Assembly: GCF_900218035.1 (NCBI RefSeq)
Contig: NZ_OBMR01000011.1
Location: 1 to 64,000, forward strand
Reading direction: 5' to 3'
DNA: 64,000 nucleotides
Origin: Pseudobutyrivibrio ruminis DSM 9787
GTDB lineage: Bacteria; Bacillota; Clostridia; Lachnospirales; Lachnospiraceae
Numbering within the stretch: the first letter of the stretch is position 1; every line of letters begins with the position of its first letter. Positions 9,133-16,379 of the stretch are shown one piece after another. The notes under the pieces are model-generated. The model was not told the origin of the DNA, did not search any database, and saw only the letters and a list, made by a program, of their open reading frames with translations. Both the position numbers and the translations under genes were made by a program.

Positions 9133-9157
9133 TAGTGTCCACTGAAAGTGGACACTA
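9133..9157 (-). promoter_or_regulatory. Leader hairpin 2 ahead of rnc
   Basis: A perfect 11-bp inverted repeat, TAGTGTCCACT and AGTGGACACTA, with a 3-base loop. In the acpP-rnc mRNA it lies about 24 bases before the preferred rnc start. It is followed by TTTT only, so it could be a weak terminator or an RNase III target. Confidence 0.7.
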
Positions 9158-9160
9158 AAC

Positions 9161-9199
9161 GTGTAATTGTTGCGGCCCTATAATAGGCCGCATTTACAC
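9161..9199 (-). promoter_or_regulatory. Leader hairpin 1 between acpP and rnc
   Basis: An inner 7-bp stem TGCGGCC/GGCCGCA and an outer 6-bp stem GTGTAA/TTACAC are separated by a small internal loop. It begins a few bases after the acpP stop and is not followed by a U-tract, so it looks like a processing or stability element rather than a terminator. Confidence 0.65.
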
Positions 9200-9205
9200 A
9201 TATAA

Positions 9206-9442
9206 TTACTTATTTGCAACTGTCTTCTTGATAAGCTCAACTGCATCACCTACAGTAGAAAGCTTCTCAGCTGCCTCTGTATCAACTTCGATGTTAAGCT
9301 TTTCCTCAACACCCATGATAATCTGGAATACATCAAGTGAATCTGCACCAAGATCATCAACAAAAGTAGTCTCTGTTGTGATTTCAGCGGCATCAACGTT
9401 TAATACCTCTGCAATAATCTCTTTGAGTAAATCGAATTCCAT
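9206..9442 (-). CDS. acpP: Acyl carrier protein
   Basis: A 78-residue acidic protein with the phosphopantetheine attachment motif GADSLD; the modified serine is Ser35. It carries growing fatty acids and supplies acyl groups to PlsX. Length is normal. It starts 3 bases after the plsX stop and its AGGAGG ribosome site lies within the last plsX codons, so the two are translationally coupled. Confidence 0.97.
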   Translation of the reverse strand: MEFDLLKEIIAEVLNVDAAEITTETTFVDDLGADSLDVFQIIMGVEEKLNIEVDTEAAEKLSTVGDAVELIKKTVANK

Positions 9443-9445
9443 TAT

Positions 9446-10468
9446 CTAGTCCTCCTTTTTCTTTTCTATAACAATATTATCTCTAATAAACTCGTTAATC
9501 TGCTGCTCTTTGAAGGTTACACACTGGAAAATAGTGTTTCTAACCTCTCCGGCCTTTGCACTACCGTGAGTCTTAACAACAAGGCCCTTTAATCCAAGGA
9601 GTGGAGCTCCGCCGTATTCACTGGCATCGAACTTTTTAAGAGTCTTCTTTAAAGCTGGAAGCGCAAGTGCAGCGCCAATTTTTGATCTGAGGGTACTCAT
9701 CAAACCACCCTTGATAACAGTGATAAGTGTACCTGCCAAACCTTCGTATAATTTAAGAATAACATTACCAACGAATCCATCGCAGATAATAACATCTGCA
9801 TCGCCGTTAGGAATGTTTCTAGCCTCAATGCTACCGATGAAATTAATATCTTCGCATTCCTTTAAAAGTGGCATAGTCTCTTTTACGAGAGCATTACCCT
9901 TTTCTTCTTCGGCACCAACATTGACAATGGCAACACGAGGATTTTTAACTCCTACAACCTTTTCCATGTAGATGCTACCCATCTTGGCAAACTGTACCAA
10001 GTGGCTAGGACGACAATCAACATTTGCTCCGCTGTCTGCCAAAAGAGCAACGCCGGTCTTTACTGGGAAAAGTGTGCCAAATGGTGCACGCTCAATGCCA
10101 CGAATACGACCAACAATACCGAGACCACCTGTAAGAAGAGCTCCGGAATTGCCTGCTGAAACAAATGCATCTGCCTCACCATCCTTTACAAGGTGAAGGC
10201 CTACTACCATGGAAGAATCCTTTTTTCTTTTGATAGCAGCTACTGGATGCTCAGCTGTCTCGATAACCTCTGTAGCATTTTTTATTTCAATCTGGTCCTG
10301 TGGGTATGTGTAAGATGAAAGCTCTGTTTTGATAACATCTTCCTTACCAACAAGAATAACTTTAATAGCTTTGTTTGCATTAACAGCATCAACAGCGCCC
10401 TGTACCATTGCTGATGGTGCGTTATCTCCGCCCATTGCATCAAGTGCAACTATAGTATAATCACTCAT
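9446..10468 (-). CDS. plsX: Phosphate acyltransferase PlsX
   Basis: A 340-residue cytoplasmic enzyme that makes acyl-phosphate from acyl-ACP, the first step of phosphatidic acid synthesis in the PlsX/PlsY route. The N-terminal IVALDAMGGDNAP and the later LADSGANVDCRP and GFVGNVILKLYEG segments are family marks. Its own sigma-A promoter lies at 10498-10526, right after the rpmF terminator, so it heads the plsX-acpP-rnc-smc-ftsY-ilvA unit. AAAGGA lies 7 bases before the ATG. Confidence 0.96.
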   Translation of the reverse strand: MSDYTIVALDAMGGDNAPSAMVQGAVDAVNANKAIKVILVGKEDVIKTELSSYTYPQDQIEIKNATEVIETAEHPVAAIKRKKDSSMVVGLHLVKDGEADAFVSAGNSGALLTGGLGIVGRIRGIERAPFGTLFPVKTGVALLADSGANVDCRPSHLVQFAKMGSIYMEKVVGVKNPRVAIVNVGAEEEKGNALVKETMPLLKECEDINFIGSIEARNIPNGDADVIICDGFVGNVILKLYEGLAGTLITVIKGGLMSTLRSKIGAALALPALKKTLKKFDASEYGGAPLLGLKGLVVKTHGSAKAGEVRNTIFQCVTFKEQQINEFIRDNIVIEKKKED

Positions 10469-10497
10469 GATAATATCCTTTCATACATACTTTAGAG

Positions 10498-10526
10498 ATT
10501 ATACTTTAAATTAGGCATTATTTCAA
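10498..10526 (-). promoter_or_regulatory. Sigma-A promoter of plsX
   Basis: Minus-strand -35 TTGAAA (10521-10526) and a perfect -10 TATAAT (10498-10503) with 17-base spacing. It begins at the end of the rpmF terminator U-tract. Confidence 0.82.
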
Positions 10527-10530
10527 ATAA

Positions 10531-10562
10531 AAAAACCTTTCGGAAACTCCGAAAGGTTTTTA
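10531..10562 (-). terminator. Rho-independent terminator after rpmF
   Basis: Stem AACCTTTCGGA/TCCGAAAGGTT with a short loop, then TTTTTTT on the minus strand, starting four bases after the rpmF stop. It separates yceD-rpmF from plsX. Confidence 0.92.
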
Positions 10563-10565
10563 AAA

Positions 10566-10745
10566 TTAATCAACTGCGATGATTTCTTTTTTGTTGTATG
10601 ATCCACAGTTCTTGCAAACTCTATGTGGTACCATAAGCTCTCCACACTTGCTGCACTTAACGAGTGTTGGTTTGCTCATTTTCCAGTTTGCTCTTCTTTT
10701 ATCTCTTCTTCCCTTAGAAGATTTGTTCTTTGGACAAATAGACAT
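10566..10745 (-). CDS. rpmF: 50S ribosomal protein L32
   Basis: A short 59-residue ORF read from the sequence. It starts MSICPKNKSSKGRRDKRR and has the zinc-ribbon cysteines CSKCGELM and CKNCG typical of L32. AAGGAGGTG lies 7 bases before the ATG. It directly follows yceD, the pairing found throughout bacteria. The four-cysteine form suggests the zinc-binding paralogue. Confidence 0.95.
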   Translation of the reverse strand: MSICPKNKSSKGRRDKRRANWKMSKPTLVKCSKCGELMVPHRVCKNCGSYNKKEIIAVD

Positions 10746-10746
10746 G

Positions 10747-11277
10747 CTATTTCACCTCCTTAAAGCTATTAAAGACATCTAAAAATTGTGCCATTCTAGG
10801 ATCTAAGACTGTGTCGTCACATCCACAAGACTCGATATTACGATTCTTGCCACAGACTGGGCAAATACCCTTGCAGTCGTCCTGGCACAATATCTTTGCC
10901 GGGAAATTCACTAAGATCTCGTTTAATATGAGTTCATCTACAACTATTTCCTCACCATCAACAAATGAGTAAGGACCTATTTCTTCATCTGGAACTACCT
11001 GCCCTTCTGAAACCTCAACAGTTTCATCAACAGCCACAGGTACATCAAATGAAACATCTGTCAAGCATCTGTCACATGAACCAGTGATATTAGCACTAGT
11101 AGTAAAAGTGATATGAAGCTTTCCAGAACCAATCATAGACAAAACTACATCAAATGGCTCTGTGCGATTGATAGTAAACTTACTGCCAAGATAAGAAAAA
11201 TCATGTATGTCGCAAGTTCCAGTAAACTTCTTATTTTGATCAGGTAATGAAGTGATATCCTTAATAGAAATCTTCAT
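10747..11277 (-). CDS. yceD: YceD/DUF177 family protein, 23S rRNA accumulation protein
   Basis: A 176-residue member of the DUF177 family, usually coupled to rpmF and implicated in 23S rRNA and large-subunit biogenesis. The C-terminal half carries a metal-binding-looking cluster, CQDDCKGICPVCGKN, and a later CGCDD. The start at 11277 (MKISIKD) is chosen because AGGAGAT lies 6 bases upstream; a start six codons earlier has no ribosome site. A near-consensus promoter lies just upstream. It ends one base before the rpmF start codon. Confidence 0.88.
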   Translation of the reverse strand: MKISIKDITSLPDQNKKFTGTCDIHDFSYLGSKFTINRTEPFDVVLSMIGSGKLHITFTTSANITGSCDRCLTDVSFDVPVAVDETVEVSEGQVVPDEEIGPYSFVDGEEIVVDELILNEILVNFPAKILCQDDCKGICPVCGKNRNIESCGCDDTVLDPRMAQFLDVFNSFKEVK

Positions 11278-11304
11278 ATAAAATCTCCTATCCACACTTT
11301 GCCA

Positions 11305-11333
11305 ATTATACTAAGCTTTAATATGCTTGTCAA
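11305..11333 (-). promoter_or_regulatory. Consensus sigma-A promoter of yceD-rpmF
   Basis: A perfect -35 TTGACA (11328-11333), a 17-base spacer and a perfect -10 TATAAT (11305-11310) on the minus strand, about 20 bases before the chosen yceD start. This is the strongest-looking promoter in the window. Confidence 0.93.
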
Positions 11334-11380
11334 ACACTTTTAAGAAAAAAGTGCATTAATTTTACAAAAATTTGATGAAA

Positions 11381-12577
11381 TTATTTGCCAGATACGATAG
11401 CTGCTGTATCTCTTGCAATCATAACTTCCTCGTTTGTAGGTACAACGTATACCTTAACCTTTGAAGAGTCAGAAGAAACAAGTCTCTCCTCGCCAGCTAC
11501 GTCGTTTCTAGCGTCATCGATTTCAACGCCCATGAAACCAAGATGGCTACATACAGCCTTTCTAAGGCCTGCATTGTTCTCTCCAAGACCAGCTGTGAAG
11601 CAGATGATATCTGCACCGTTCATAGCAGCTGCATAAGCACCAACATACTTAGCGATGCGGTATGCAATCATATCCATAGCAAGCTTTGCTCTCTCGTTGC
11701 CTTCTGCTGAAGCAGCAATAAGATCACGGAAGTCTGAAGAAATACCAGAAACACCAAGTGCACCAGATTCCTTGTTAAGTACGTTCATAACGCCTGCAAA
11801 ATCAAGACCTTCCTTCTTTGCCATGAATTCAACAGCTGAAGGATCGATATCTCCTGAACGTGTACCCATAACAAGTCCTTCAAGTGGAGAAAGACCCATT
11901 GATGTATCTACTGACTCACCATTGAGAACTGCACAGCAAGATGCGCCGTTACCAATGTGGCAAACGATGATTTTTGAGTTCTTAAGGTCGCATCCGTCCA
12001 TCTCAGCTACACGCTTTGAAACATAGCTGTGTGATGTACCGTGGAAACCGTAACGACGTACGCCGTACTGCTCATAATATTTGTAAGGAACTGCATACAT
12101 GTATGCTTCCTTAGGCATTGTCTGATGGAATGCTGTATCAAATACACCAACCTGTGGCTTACCTGGCATAAGCTCGCGGCATGCATTGATACCGATGATA
12201 TTTGCTGGGTTGTGAAGTGGAGCAAGATCGTTGCACTCTTCTACAACCTTGATCATCTCGTCTGTGATAAGTGCAGAAGCTGCGAACTTCTCACCACCAT
12301 GAACGACTCTGTGACCTACTGCATCGATTTCGTCAAGAGACTTAAGAGCACCTGTAGCTTCGTTTGTAATAGCGTTGATTACAGCTGCAACAGCCTCCTT
12401 GTGTGTAGGCATAGGGATTTCTGTGATTTCCTTATCAAGACCAGCCTTCTGATAAACGATACGTCCATCAATGCCGATTCTCTCGCAAAGTCCCTTGCAA
12501 AGTACCTGCTCGCTCTCTGAATCAATAACCTGATACTTAAGAGATGAGCTACCACAGTTGATAACTAAGATCTTCAT
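11381..12577 (-). CDS. ackA: Acetate kinase
   Basis: A 398-residue enzyme that converts acetyl-phosphate and ADP to acetate and ATP, the last step of acetate fermentation. It has the ASKHA signature NCGSSSLK at 7-14, the second signature GFHGTSHSYVS and a full C-terminal domain. The usual partner pta is not adjacent. It is divergent from tmcAL, whose product uses acetate. Its own promoter lies at 12644-12671. Only a weak hairpin follows the stop (11335-11353), so read-through into yceD is possible. Confidence 0.97.
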   Translation of the reverse strand: MKILVINCGSSSLKYQVIDSESEQVLCKGLCERIGIDGRIVYQKAGLDKEITEIPMPTHKEAVAAVINAITNEATGALKSLDEIDAVGHRVVHGGEKFAASALITDEMIKVVEECNDLAPLHNPANIIGINACRELMPGKPQVGVFDTAFHQTMPKEAYMYAVPYKYYEQYGVRRYGFHGTSHSYVSKRVAEMDGCDLKNSKIIVCHIGNGASCCAVLNGESVDTSMGLSPLEGLVMGTRSGDIDPSAVEFMAKKEGLDFAGVMNVLNKESGALGVSGISSDFRDLIAASAEGNERAKLAMDMIAYRIAKYVGAYAAAMNGADIICFTAGLGENNAGLRKAVCSHLGFMGVEIDDARNDVAGEERLVSSDSSKVKVYVVPTNEEVMIARDTAAIVSGK

Positions 12578-12643
12578 AATAATAAAGTTCCTTTCTTTAT
12601 ATGTTTTCTTTCTTTAATAATTGTATTCTTAAACAACATTTTA

Positions 12644-12671
12644 ATTATATCACTAAAATTTGTCTTCTCAA
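12644..12671 (-). promoter_or_regulatory. Sigma-A promoter of ackA
   Basis: Minus-strand -35 TTGAGA (12666-12671), 16-base spacer, perfect -10 TATAAT (12644-12649). The leader to the ackA start is about 60 bases and very A-rich. It lies back to back with the tmcAL promoter. Confidence 0.65.
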
Positions 12672-12690
12672 CCAAATTTTAATGTATAAT
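12660..12690 (+). promoter_or_regulatory. Probable promoter of tmcAL
   Basis: A perfect -10 TATAAT at 12685-12690, with a -35-like TTGTCT at 12660-12665 and a long 19-base spacer. GGAGG follows at 12711. The -35 boxes of this promoter and of ackA touch. Confidence 0.55.
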
Positions 12691-12721
12691 ACCCATGTAA
12701 AAGTATTTTCGGAGGAACAAA

Positions 12722-13891
12722 ATGGTAATTGGTATAGTTGCGGAATATAATCCCTTTCACAATGGCCACAAGCTTCAGATTGAATACGCAAGAAATGTAT
12801 TAGGCGCTGATCAAATAATTATAGCTATGTCAGGCAGTTTTACTCAGCGTGGTGAAATCGCATGCTTCGACAAATATTCAAGAGCCAAGGCCGCTCTTCT
12901 TTGTGGTGCCGATGTAGTTCTTGAAATCCCTACCATTTTCGCCACCAGCTCTGCAAGAGAATATGCGTCAGCAGGAGTTGCTTTGCTTAATGCCACTGGT
13001 GTTGTTGACACTATTCTATTTTCAGCAGAATGCGACCGCAGAAGCCTGTTTATTGAAGAAAGCAAAAAACTGGTGGAGCTTGAAAATTCCGGTGAAATCA
13101 ACAACGAAATAAATGCACTCGTATCTCAGGGAATTAGCTTTGCCACTGCCAGAGCAAAGGCTTTAAAAGCTTTTTTAGCTGAAGATATTATCTCCTCTCC
13201 TAATAATATTTTAGGAATTGAATACTGCAGGTATATATTCGCTAATAACCTGGATATGAATATAGAAGTAATGAAGCGACAGGGCAACGAATACAATGAT
13301 TTAAGCTTATCTGGACAGCTTAGCTCTGCCAGCTCAATACGCCAGCATTACAAGCTATCAAAATCTTTTGAAGCAGTACCTGAAGAAGTAATAAATTTAT
13401 ATAACAGCAGTCCATTTGTGACTTCCGATGATATTTCAGAATTGCTTCATTACAAGCTTCTTACCACAGAAAGCTTCGAGCAATATTTAGATTGCAACAA
13501 CGACCTTTCAGATAGAATCAAAAATAAGTTGCCTGAATTTGTTTCCTTTAGTCAATTCTGCGAAGTTTTAAAAACCAAAAACTTTGAATATTCCAGAATC
13601 AGCCGTGTGCTATGCCATATCCTATTGGGTATTGCAGAAAAAGATTTCAAAACCGCAAAGGAAGCCGGATATATATCGTATATACGAATGTTAGGATTCA
13701 GTAAAGACGGAAGTATCCTTCTTAGTAAAATAAAAGAAGCATCATCTGCTCCTTTACTTACAGCACCAAATGAAACAATTAATAAATACGATATTATTTC
13801 CAGTGATATTTACCGCACTATCCTGACATCAAAAACAGGCAATGCATATCCTACGGAATATACTCGTAAATTTGACTTAGTAAATATATAA
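12722..13891 (+). CDS. tmcAL: tRNA(Met) cytidine acetate ligase TmcAL (YlbM family)
   Basis: A 389-residue protein of the nucleotidyltransferase fold. The ATP-binding motif NPFHNGH is at 10-16, and FTQRGEIACFDKYSRAK and a later ILGIEYCRY are family blocks. TmcAL makes N4-acetylcytidine at the wobble position of elongator tRNA-Met, activating acetate with ATP. It is the only recognisable protein gene on the plus strand apart from the transposase. GGAGG lies 6 bases before the ATG. Length is close to the usual 400. Confidence 0.92.
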   Translation: MVIGIVAEYNPFHNGHKLQIEYARNVLGADQIIIAMSGSFTQRGEIACFDKYSRAKAALLCGADVVLEIPTIFATSSAREYASAGVALLNATGVVDTILFSAECDRRSLFIEESKKLVELENSGEINNEINALVSQGISFATARAKALKAFLAEDIISSPNNILGIEYCRYIFANNLDMNIEVMKRQGNEYNDLSLSGQLSSASSIRQHYKLSKSFEAVPEEVINLYNSSPFVTSDDISELLHYKLLTTESFEQYLDCNNDLSDRIKNKLPEFVSFSQFCEVLKTKNFEYSRISRVLCHILLGIAEKDFKTAKEAGYISYIRMLGFSKDGSILLSKIKEASSAPLLTAPNETINKYDIISSDIYRTILTSKTGNAYPTEYTRKFDLVNI

Positions 13892-13895
13892 GAAT

Positions 13896-13932
13896 AACAA
13901 AAAAGACACCTGAAATCAGGTGTCTTTCTTTA
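13896..13932. terminator. Bidirectional terminator between tmcAL and tRNA-Glu
   Basis: A 12-bp inverted repeat AAAGACACCTGA/TCAGGTGTCTTT (13902-13927). T-runs follow in both directions (TTTCTTT on plus, TTTTTTG on minus), so it can end tmcAL and tRNA-Glu transcripts. Confidence 0.9.
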
Positions 13933-13933
13933 G

Positions 13934-14005
13934 CAGTTCCTAGCGGAATCGAACCGCTGTTTTCGCCGTGAGAGGGCGACGTCTTAACCGCTTGACCAAG
14001 GAACC
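13934..14005 (-). tRNA. tRNA-Glu (anticodon CUC)
   Basis: A full 72-nt cloverleaf on the minus strand: acceptor GGTTCCT/AGGAACT, D arm GTC...GAC with the AAGCGGTTAA loop, anticodon stem TCGCC/GGCGA enclosing CTCTCAC (anticodon CTC, reads GAG) and T arm AGCGG-TTCGATT-CCGCT. The discriminator is G. CCA is not encoded. Pair 1-72 is G-U rather than G-C. Confidence 0.95.
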
Positions 14006-14037
14006 ATATTGCCTTGCCGCTATCAGCGACAAGACAT

Positions 14038-14066
14038 ATATTACTATGTAGCCAGACATAAGTCAA
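14038..14066 (-). promoter_or_regulatory. Promoter of tRNA-Glu
   Basis: Minus-strand -35 TTGACT (14061-14066), 17-base spacer, -10 TAATAT (14038-14043), 10 bases after the galE stop. The short leader can fold into a 9-bp hairpin (CTTGTCGCT/AGCGGCAAG) before the mature tRNA. Confidence 0.8.
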
Positions 14067-14075
14067 GCACTTTTT

Positions 14076-15092
14076 TTAATCTTCGTATCCATTTGGATTA
14101 TTCTTCTGCCATCTCCATGAATCTGCGCACATTTCCTTGATGCCAAACTCTGCTGTCCAGCCAAGTTCTTCCTTAGCCTTTGAAGCATCTGAGTAGCATG
14201 TAGCAATGTCACCAGCACGACGTGGCTTAATAGAATATGGAATCTTTACTCCAGTAGCTTCCTCAAAGTTCTTTACAATATCAAGAACTGAGTATCCTAC
14301 TCCTGTACCAAGGTTGTAAATCTTGAGACCTGCATTCTCCTCGATTTTCTTGAGAGCCTTAACATGTCCCTTTGCAAGATCAACGACATGGATGTAATCA
14401 CGTACACCAGTACCATCTGGAGTATCGTAATCATCACCAAATACACCAAGCTCTGGAAGTTTTCCAACTGCAACCTGTGTAATGTATGGCATAAGGTTGT
14501 TTGGAATACCGTTTGGATTCTCTCCCATTGTACCAGACTGATGAGCACCAATTGGATTGAAATAACGAAGAAGAACTACGTTCCATTCATTATCAGCCTT
14601 CTGCATATCTGAAAGAATCTGCTCAAGCATTGACTTTGTCCATCCGTATGGGTTTGTGCACTGTCCCTTAGGGCAGTTTTCTGTGATAGGTATCTCTGCT
14701 GGATCACCGTAAACAGTTGCTGAAGATGAGAAAATAATGTTCTTGCAGTTGTGCTGTCTCATTACATCAACAAGTGTAAGTGTACCTGCGATATTATTCT
14801 CATAGTATTCCCAAGGCTTCTGAACTGACTCACCAACAGCCTTAAGACCTGCGAAATGAATACATGAATCGATTTTTTCGTTTGCAAATACTTCGTTTAA
14901 TCTATCTCTATCTAAGATATCGCCTTTGTAAAACTTAACTGGCTTTCCTGTAATAGCTTCTACTCTCTCAAGTGACTTTTCAGATGCATTGCTAAGATTG
15001 TCATATACAACTACATCATAGCCTGCCTGCTGAAGCTCTACACATGTGTGGCTACCAATAAAACCAGCACCACCCGTAACTAATATTGCCAT
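14076..15092 (-). CDS. galE: UDP-glucose 4-epimerase
   Basis: A 338-residue extended short-chain dehydrogenase that interconverts UDP-glucose and UDP-galactose, for galactose use and surface sugars. The NAD-binding GGAGFIG is at 7-13; the catalytic Ser124, Tyr149 and Lys153 (YGWTK) are in the same positions as in E. coli GalE. AGGAGG lies 7 bases before the ATG. It stands alone between the rplT terminator and tRNA-Glu. I see no convincing promoter: TATAAT at 15166-15171 lacks a good -35. Confidence 0.96.
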   Translation of the reverse strand: MAILVTGGAGFIGSHTCVELQQAGYDVVVYDNLSNASEKSLERVEAITGKPVKFYKGDILDRDRLNEVFANEKIDSCIHFAGLKAVGESVQKPWEYYENNIAGTLTLVDVMRQHNCKNIIFSSSATVYGDPAEIPITENCPKGQCTNPYGWTKSMLEQILSDMQKADNEWNVVLLRYFNPIGAHQSGTMGENPNGIPNNLMPYITQVAVGKLPELGVFGDDYDTPDGTGVRDYIHVVDLAKGHVKALKKIEENAGLKIYNLGTGVGYSVLDIVKNFEEATGVKIPYSIKPRRAGDIATCYSDASKAKEELGWTAEFGIKEMCADSWRWQKNNPNGYED

Positions 15093-15205
15093 AAAAGCAC
15101 CTCCTTAAAGTTCGTTACCACATAATAGATTAACAGAATACTAGAAAATGTTAAAGTAGTTTTCTATTATATTTCTTGCATATTAGTTTAATTTCATAAC
15201 AAACA

Positions 15206-15235
15206 AAAAGTCCTAGGAATAATCCTAGGACTTTT
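15206..15235 (-). terminator. Rho-independent terminator after rplT
   Basis: Stem AAAGTCCTAGGA/TCCTAGGACTTT with a 4-base loop, followed by TTTTTG on the minus strand, 18 bases after the rplT stop. Confidence 0.92.
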
Positions 15236-15252
15236 AATCGTTTGTTTTGAAA

Positions 15253-15609
15253 TTAAGCTACCTTAGACTTTGCAACTTCAACAAGCTTAGCAAAACCTTC
15301 TGCATCGTTAACAGCGAGCTCAGCGAGCATCTTTCTGTTCATCTCAACACCAGCGAGCTTAAGACCGTACATGAACTTAGAATATGAAAGTCCATTGATA
15401 CGTGCAGCAGCGTTGATACGAGCGATCCAAAGCTGTCTGAACTGTCTCTTCTTCTGCTTTCTACCAGCGTATGATGATGTAAGGGCACGCATAACTGACT
15501 GCTTTGCAACACGATACTGCTTGCTTCTAGCGCCTCTGTAACCCTTTGCTAACTTTAATGTTCTATTATGTCTTTTCTTAGCGTTTAATCCGCCTTTAAC
15601 TCTTGCCAT
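15253..15609 (-). CDS. rplT: 50S ribosomal protein L20
   Basis: A 118-residue very basic protein starting [14 protein letters not shown], with the L20 core [18 protein letters not shown]. Normal length. L20 binds 23S rRNA early in 50S assembly and represses its own operon in Bacillus by attenuation in the infC leader. It is the last gene of infC-rpmI-rplT, before the terminator at 15206. Confidence 0.98.
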   Translation of the reverse strand: MARVKGGLNAKKRHNRTLKLAKGYRGARSKQYRVAKQSVMRALTSSYAGRKQKKRQFRQLWIARINAAARINGLSYSKFMYGLKLAGVEMNRKMLAELAVNDAEGFAKLVEVAKSKVA

Positions 15610-15653
15610 TTTAAATTCCTCCTAACCAAATAAATAACATTTCCAAATCTATT

Positions 15654-15851
15654 TTAGAGATATGGAAGTACTTTCTTCATGTTCTTTACGTTTGTTGAAT
15701 CAACGATTGCTGACTGACGAAGATTTCTCTTTCTCTTTGTAGTCTTCTTGGTTAAGATGTGGCTCTTGTATGCCTTGTTTCTCTTAAGCTTTCCTGTTCC
15801 TGTTACCTTAAAGCGCTTTGCAGCTGCTCTTCTTGTCTTCATCTTTGGCAT
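15654..15851 (-). CDS. rpmI: 50S ribosomal protein L35
   Basis: A 65-residue basic protein, [20 protein letters not shown], the L35 signature. It lies between infC and rplT as in most bacteria, 18 bases after infC. AGGAGG precedes the ATG. Confidence 0.98.
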   Translation of the reverse strand: MPKMKTRRAAAKRFKVTGTGKLKRNKAYKSHILTKKTTKRKRNLRQSAIVDSTNVKNMKKVLPYL

Positions 15852-15869
15852 GATAAATTTCCTCCTGTA

Positions 15870-16379
15870 TTACGATTTCTTTTCTGTAAGCACCAGGCTC
15901 ATACTACGACCCTCAATCTTTGGTGCCTTTTCCACTACTGCAACATCAGCAAGTGCCTCAGCAAAATCATCAAGGATATGCTTTGATGACTGCATGTGAG
16001 CCATTTCACGGCCACGGAAACGAAGTGTTACCTTAACCTTATCGCCCTTTGAAATGAACTTCTTAGCTGCATTTACCTTTGTGTTCATATCATTAGCATC
16101 AATGTTTGGAGACATACGAATCTCTTTTACCTCAACAACATGCTGCTTTTTCTTAGCTTCCTTTTCACGGCGTGCCTGCTCATAACGGTATTTACCGTAA
16201 TCAACAATCTTGCACACTGGTGGATTAGCCTTTGGTGAAATCTTTACAAGATCTAATCCTTCATCATCGGCAAGCTTCTGTGCCTCTCGTGCTGACATAA
16301 TGCCAAGCTGTTCCCCATCAGAGCCAATTACACGAACTTCTTTGTCGCGAATCTGCTCATTAATCATTAATTCGCTAAT
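15870..16379 (-). CDS. infC: Translation initiation factor IF-3 (AUU start)
   Basis: A 169-residue factor that binds the 30S subunit and checks the start codon and initiator tRNA. The N domain holds INEQIRDKEVRVIG, then a lysine-rich linker and the C domain with VKVTLRFRGREMAH. I place the start at the ATT at 16377-16379, six bases after GGAGGT (16386-16391). No ATG has suitable spacing; ATG 16365-16367 would be too far. An AUU start on infC is known in E. coli and Bacillus and lets IF-3 repress its own synthesis. A reading that starts further upstream would run through the attenuator hairpin. Confidence 0.95.
   Translation of the reverse strand: MSELMINEQIRDKEVRVIGSDGEQLGIMSAREAQKLADDEGLDLVKISPKANPPVCKIVDYGKYRYEQARREKEAKKKQHVVEVKEIRMSPNIDANDMNTKVNAAKKFISKGDKVKVTLRFRGREMAHMQSSKHILDDFAEALADVAVVEKAPKIEGRSMSLVLTEKKS

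Noticed and set aside
9140-9142. GTG as rnc start
   Set aside because: It lies inside a perfect hairpin and lacks a ribosome site, while a TTG downstream has GGAGG at the right distance.
11335-11353. Terminator after ackA
   Set aside because: The 7-bp stem is AT-rich and followed only by TTTG; too weak to list as a terminator, although noted in the terminator-promoter pattern.
12041-12520. A 159-codon open frame on the plus strand opposite ackA
   Set aside because: It lies fully within the clear ackA gene, has no ribosome site, and its Cys/Leu/Ile-rich composition is the mirror of ackA codons.
15166-15194. Promoter for galE with TATAAT at 15166-15171
   Set aside because: No -35-like hexamer lies at 16-18 bases and there is no extended -10, so I do not list it.
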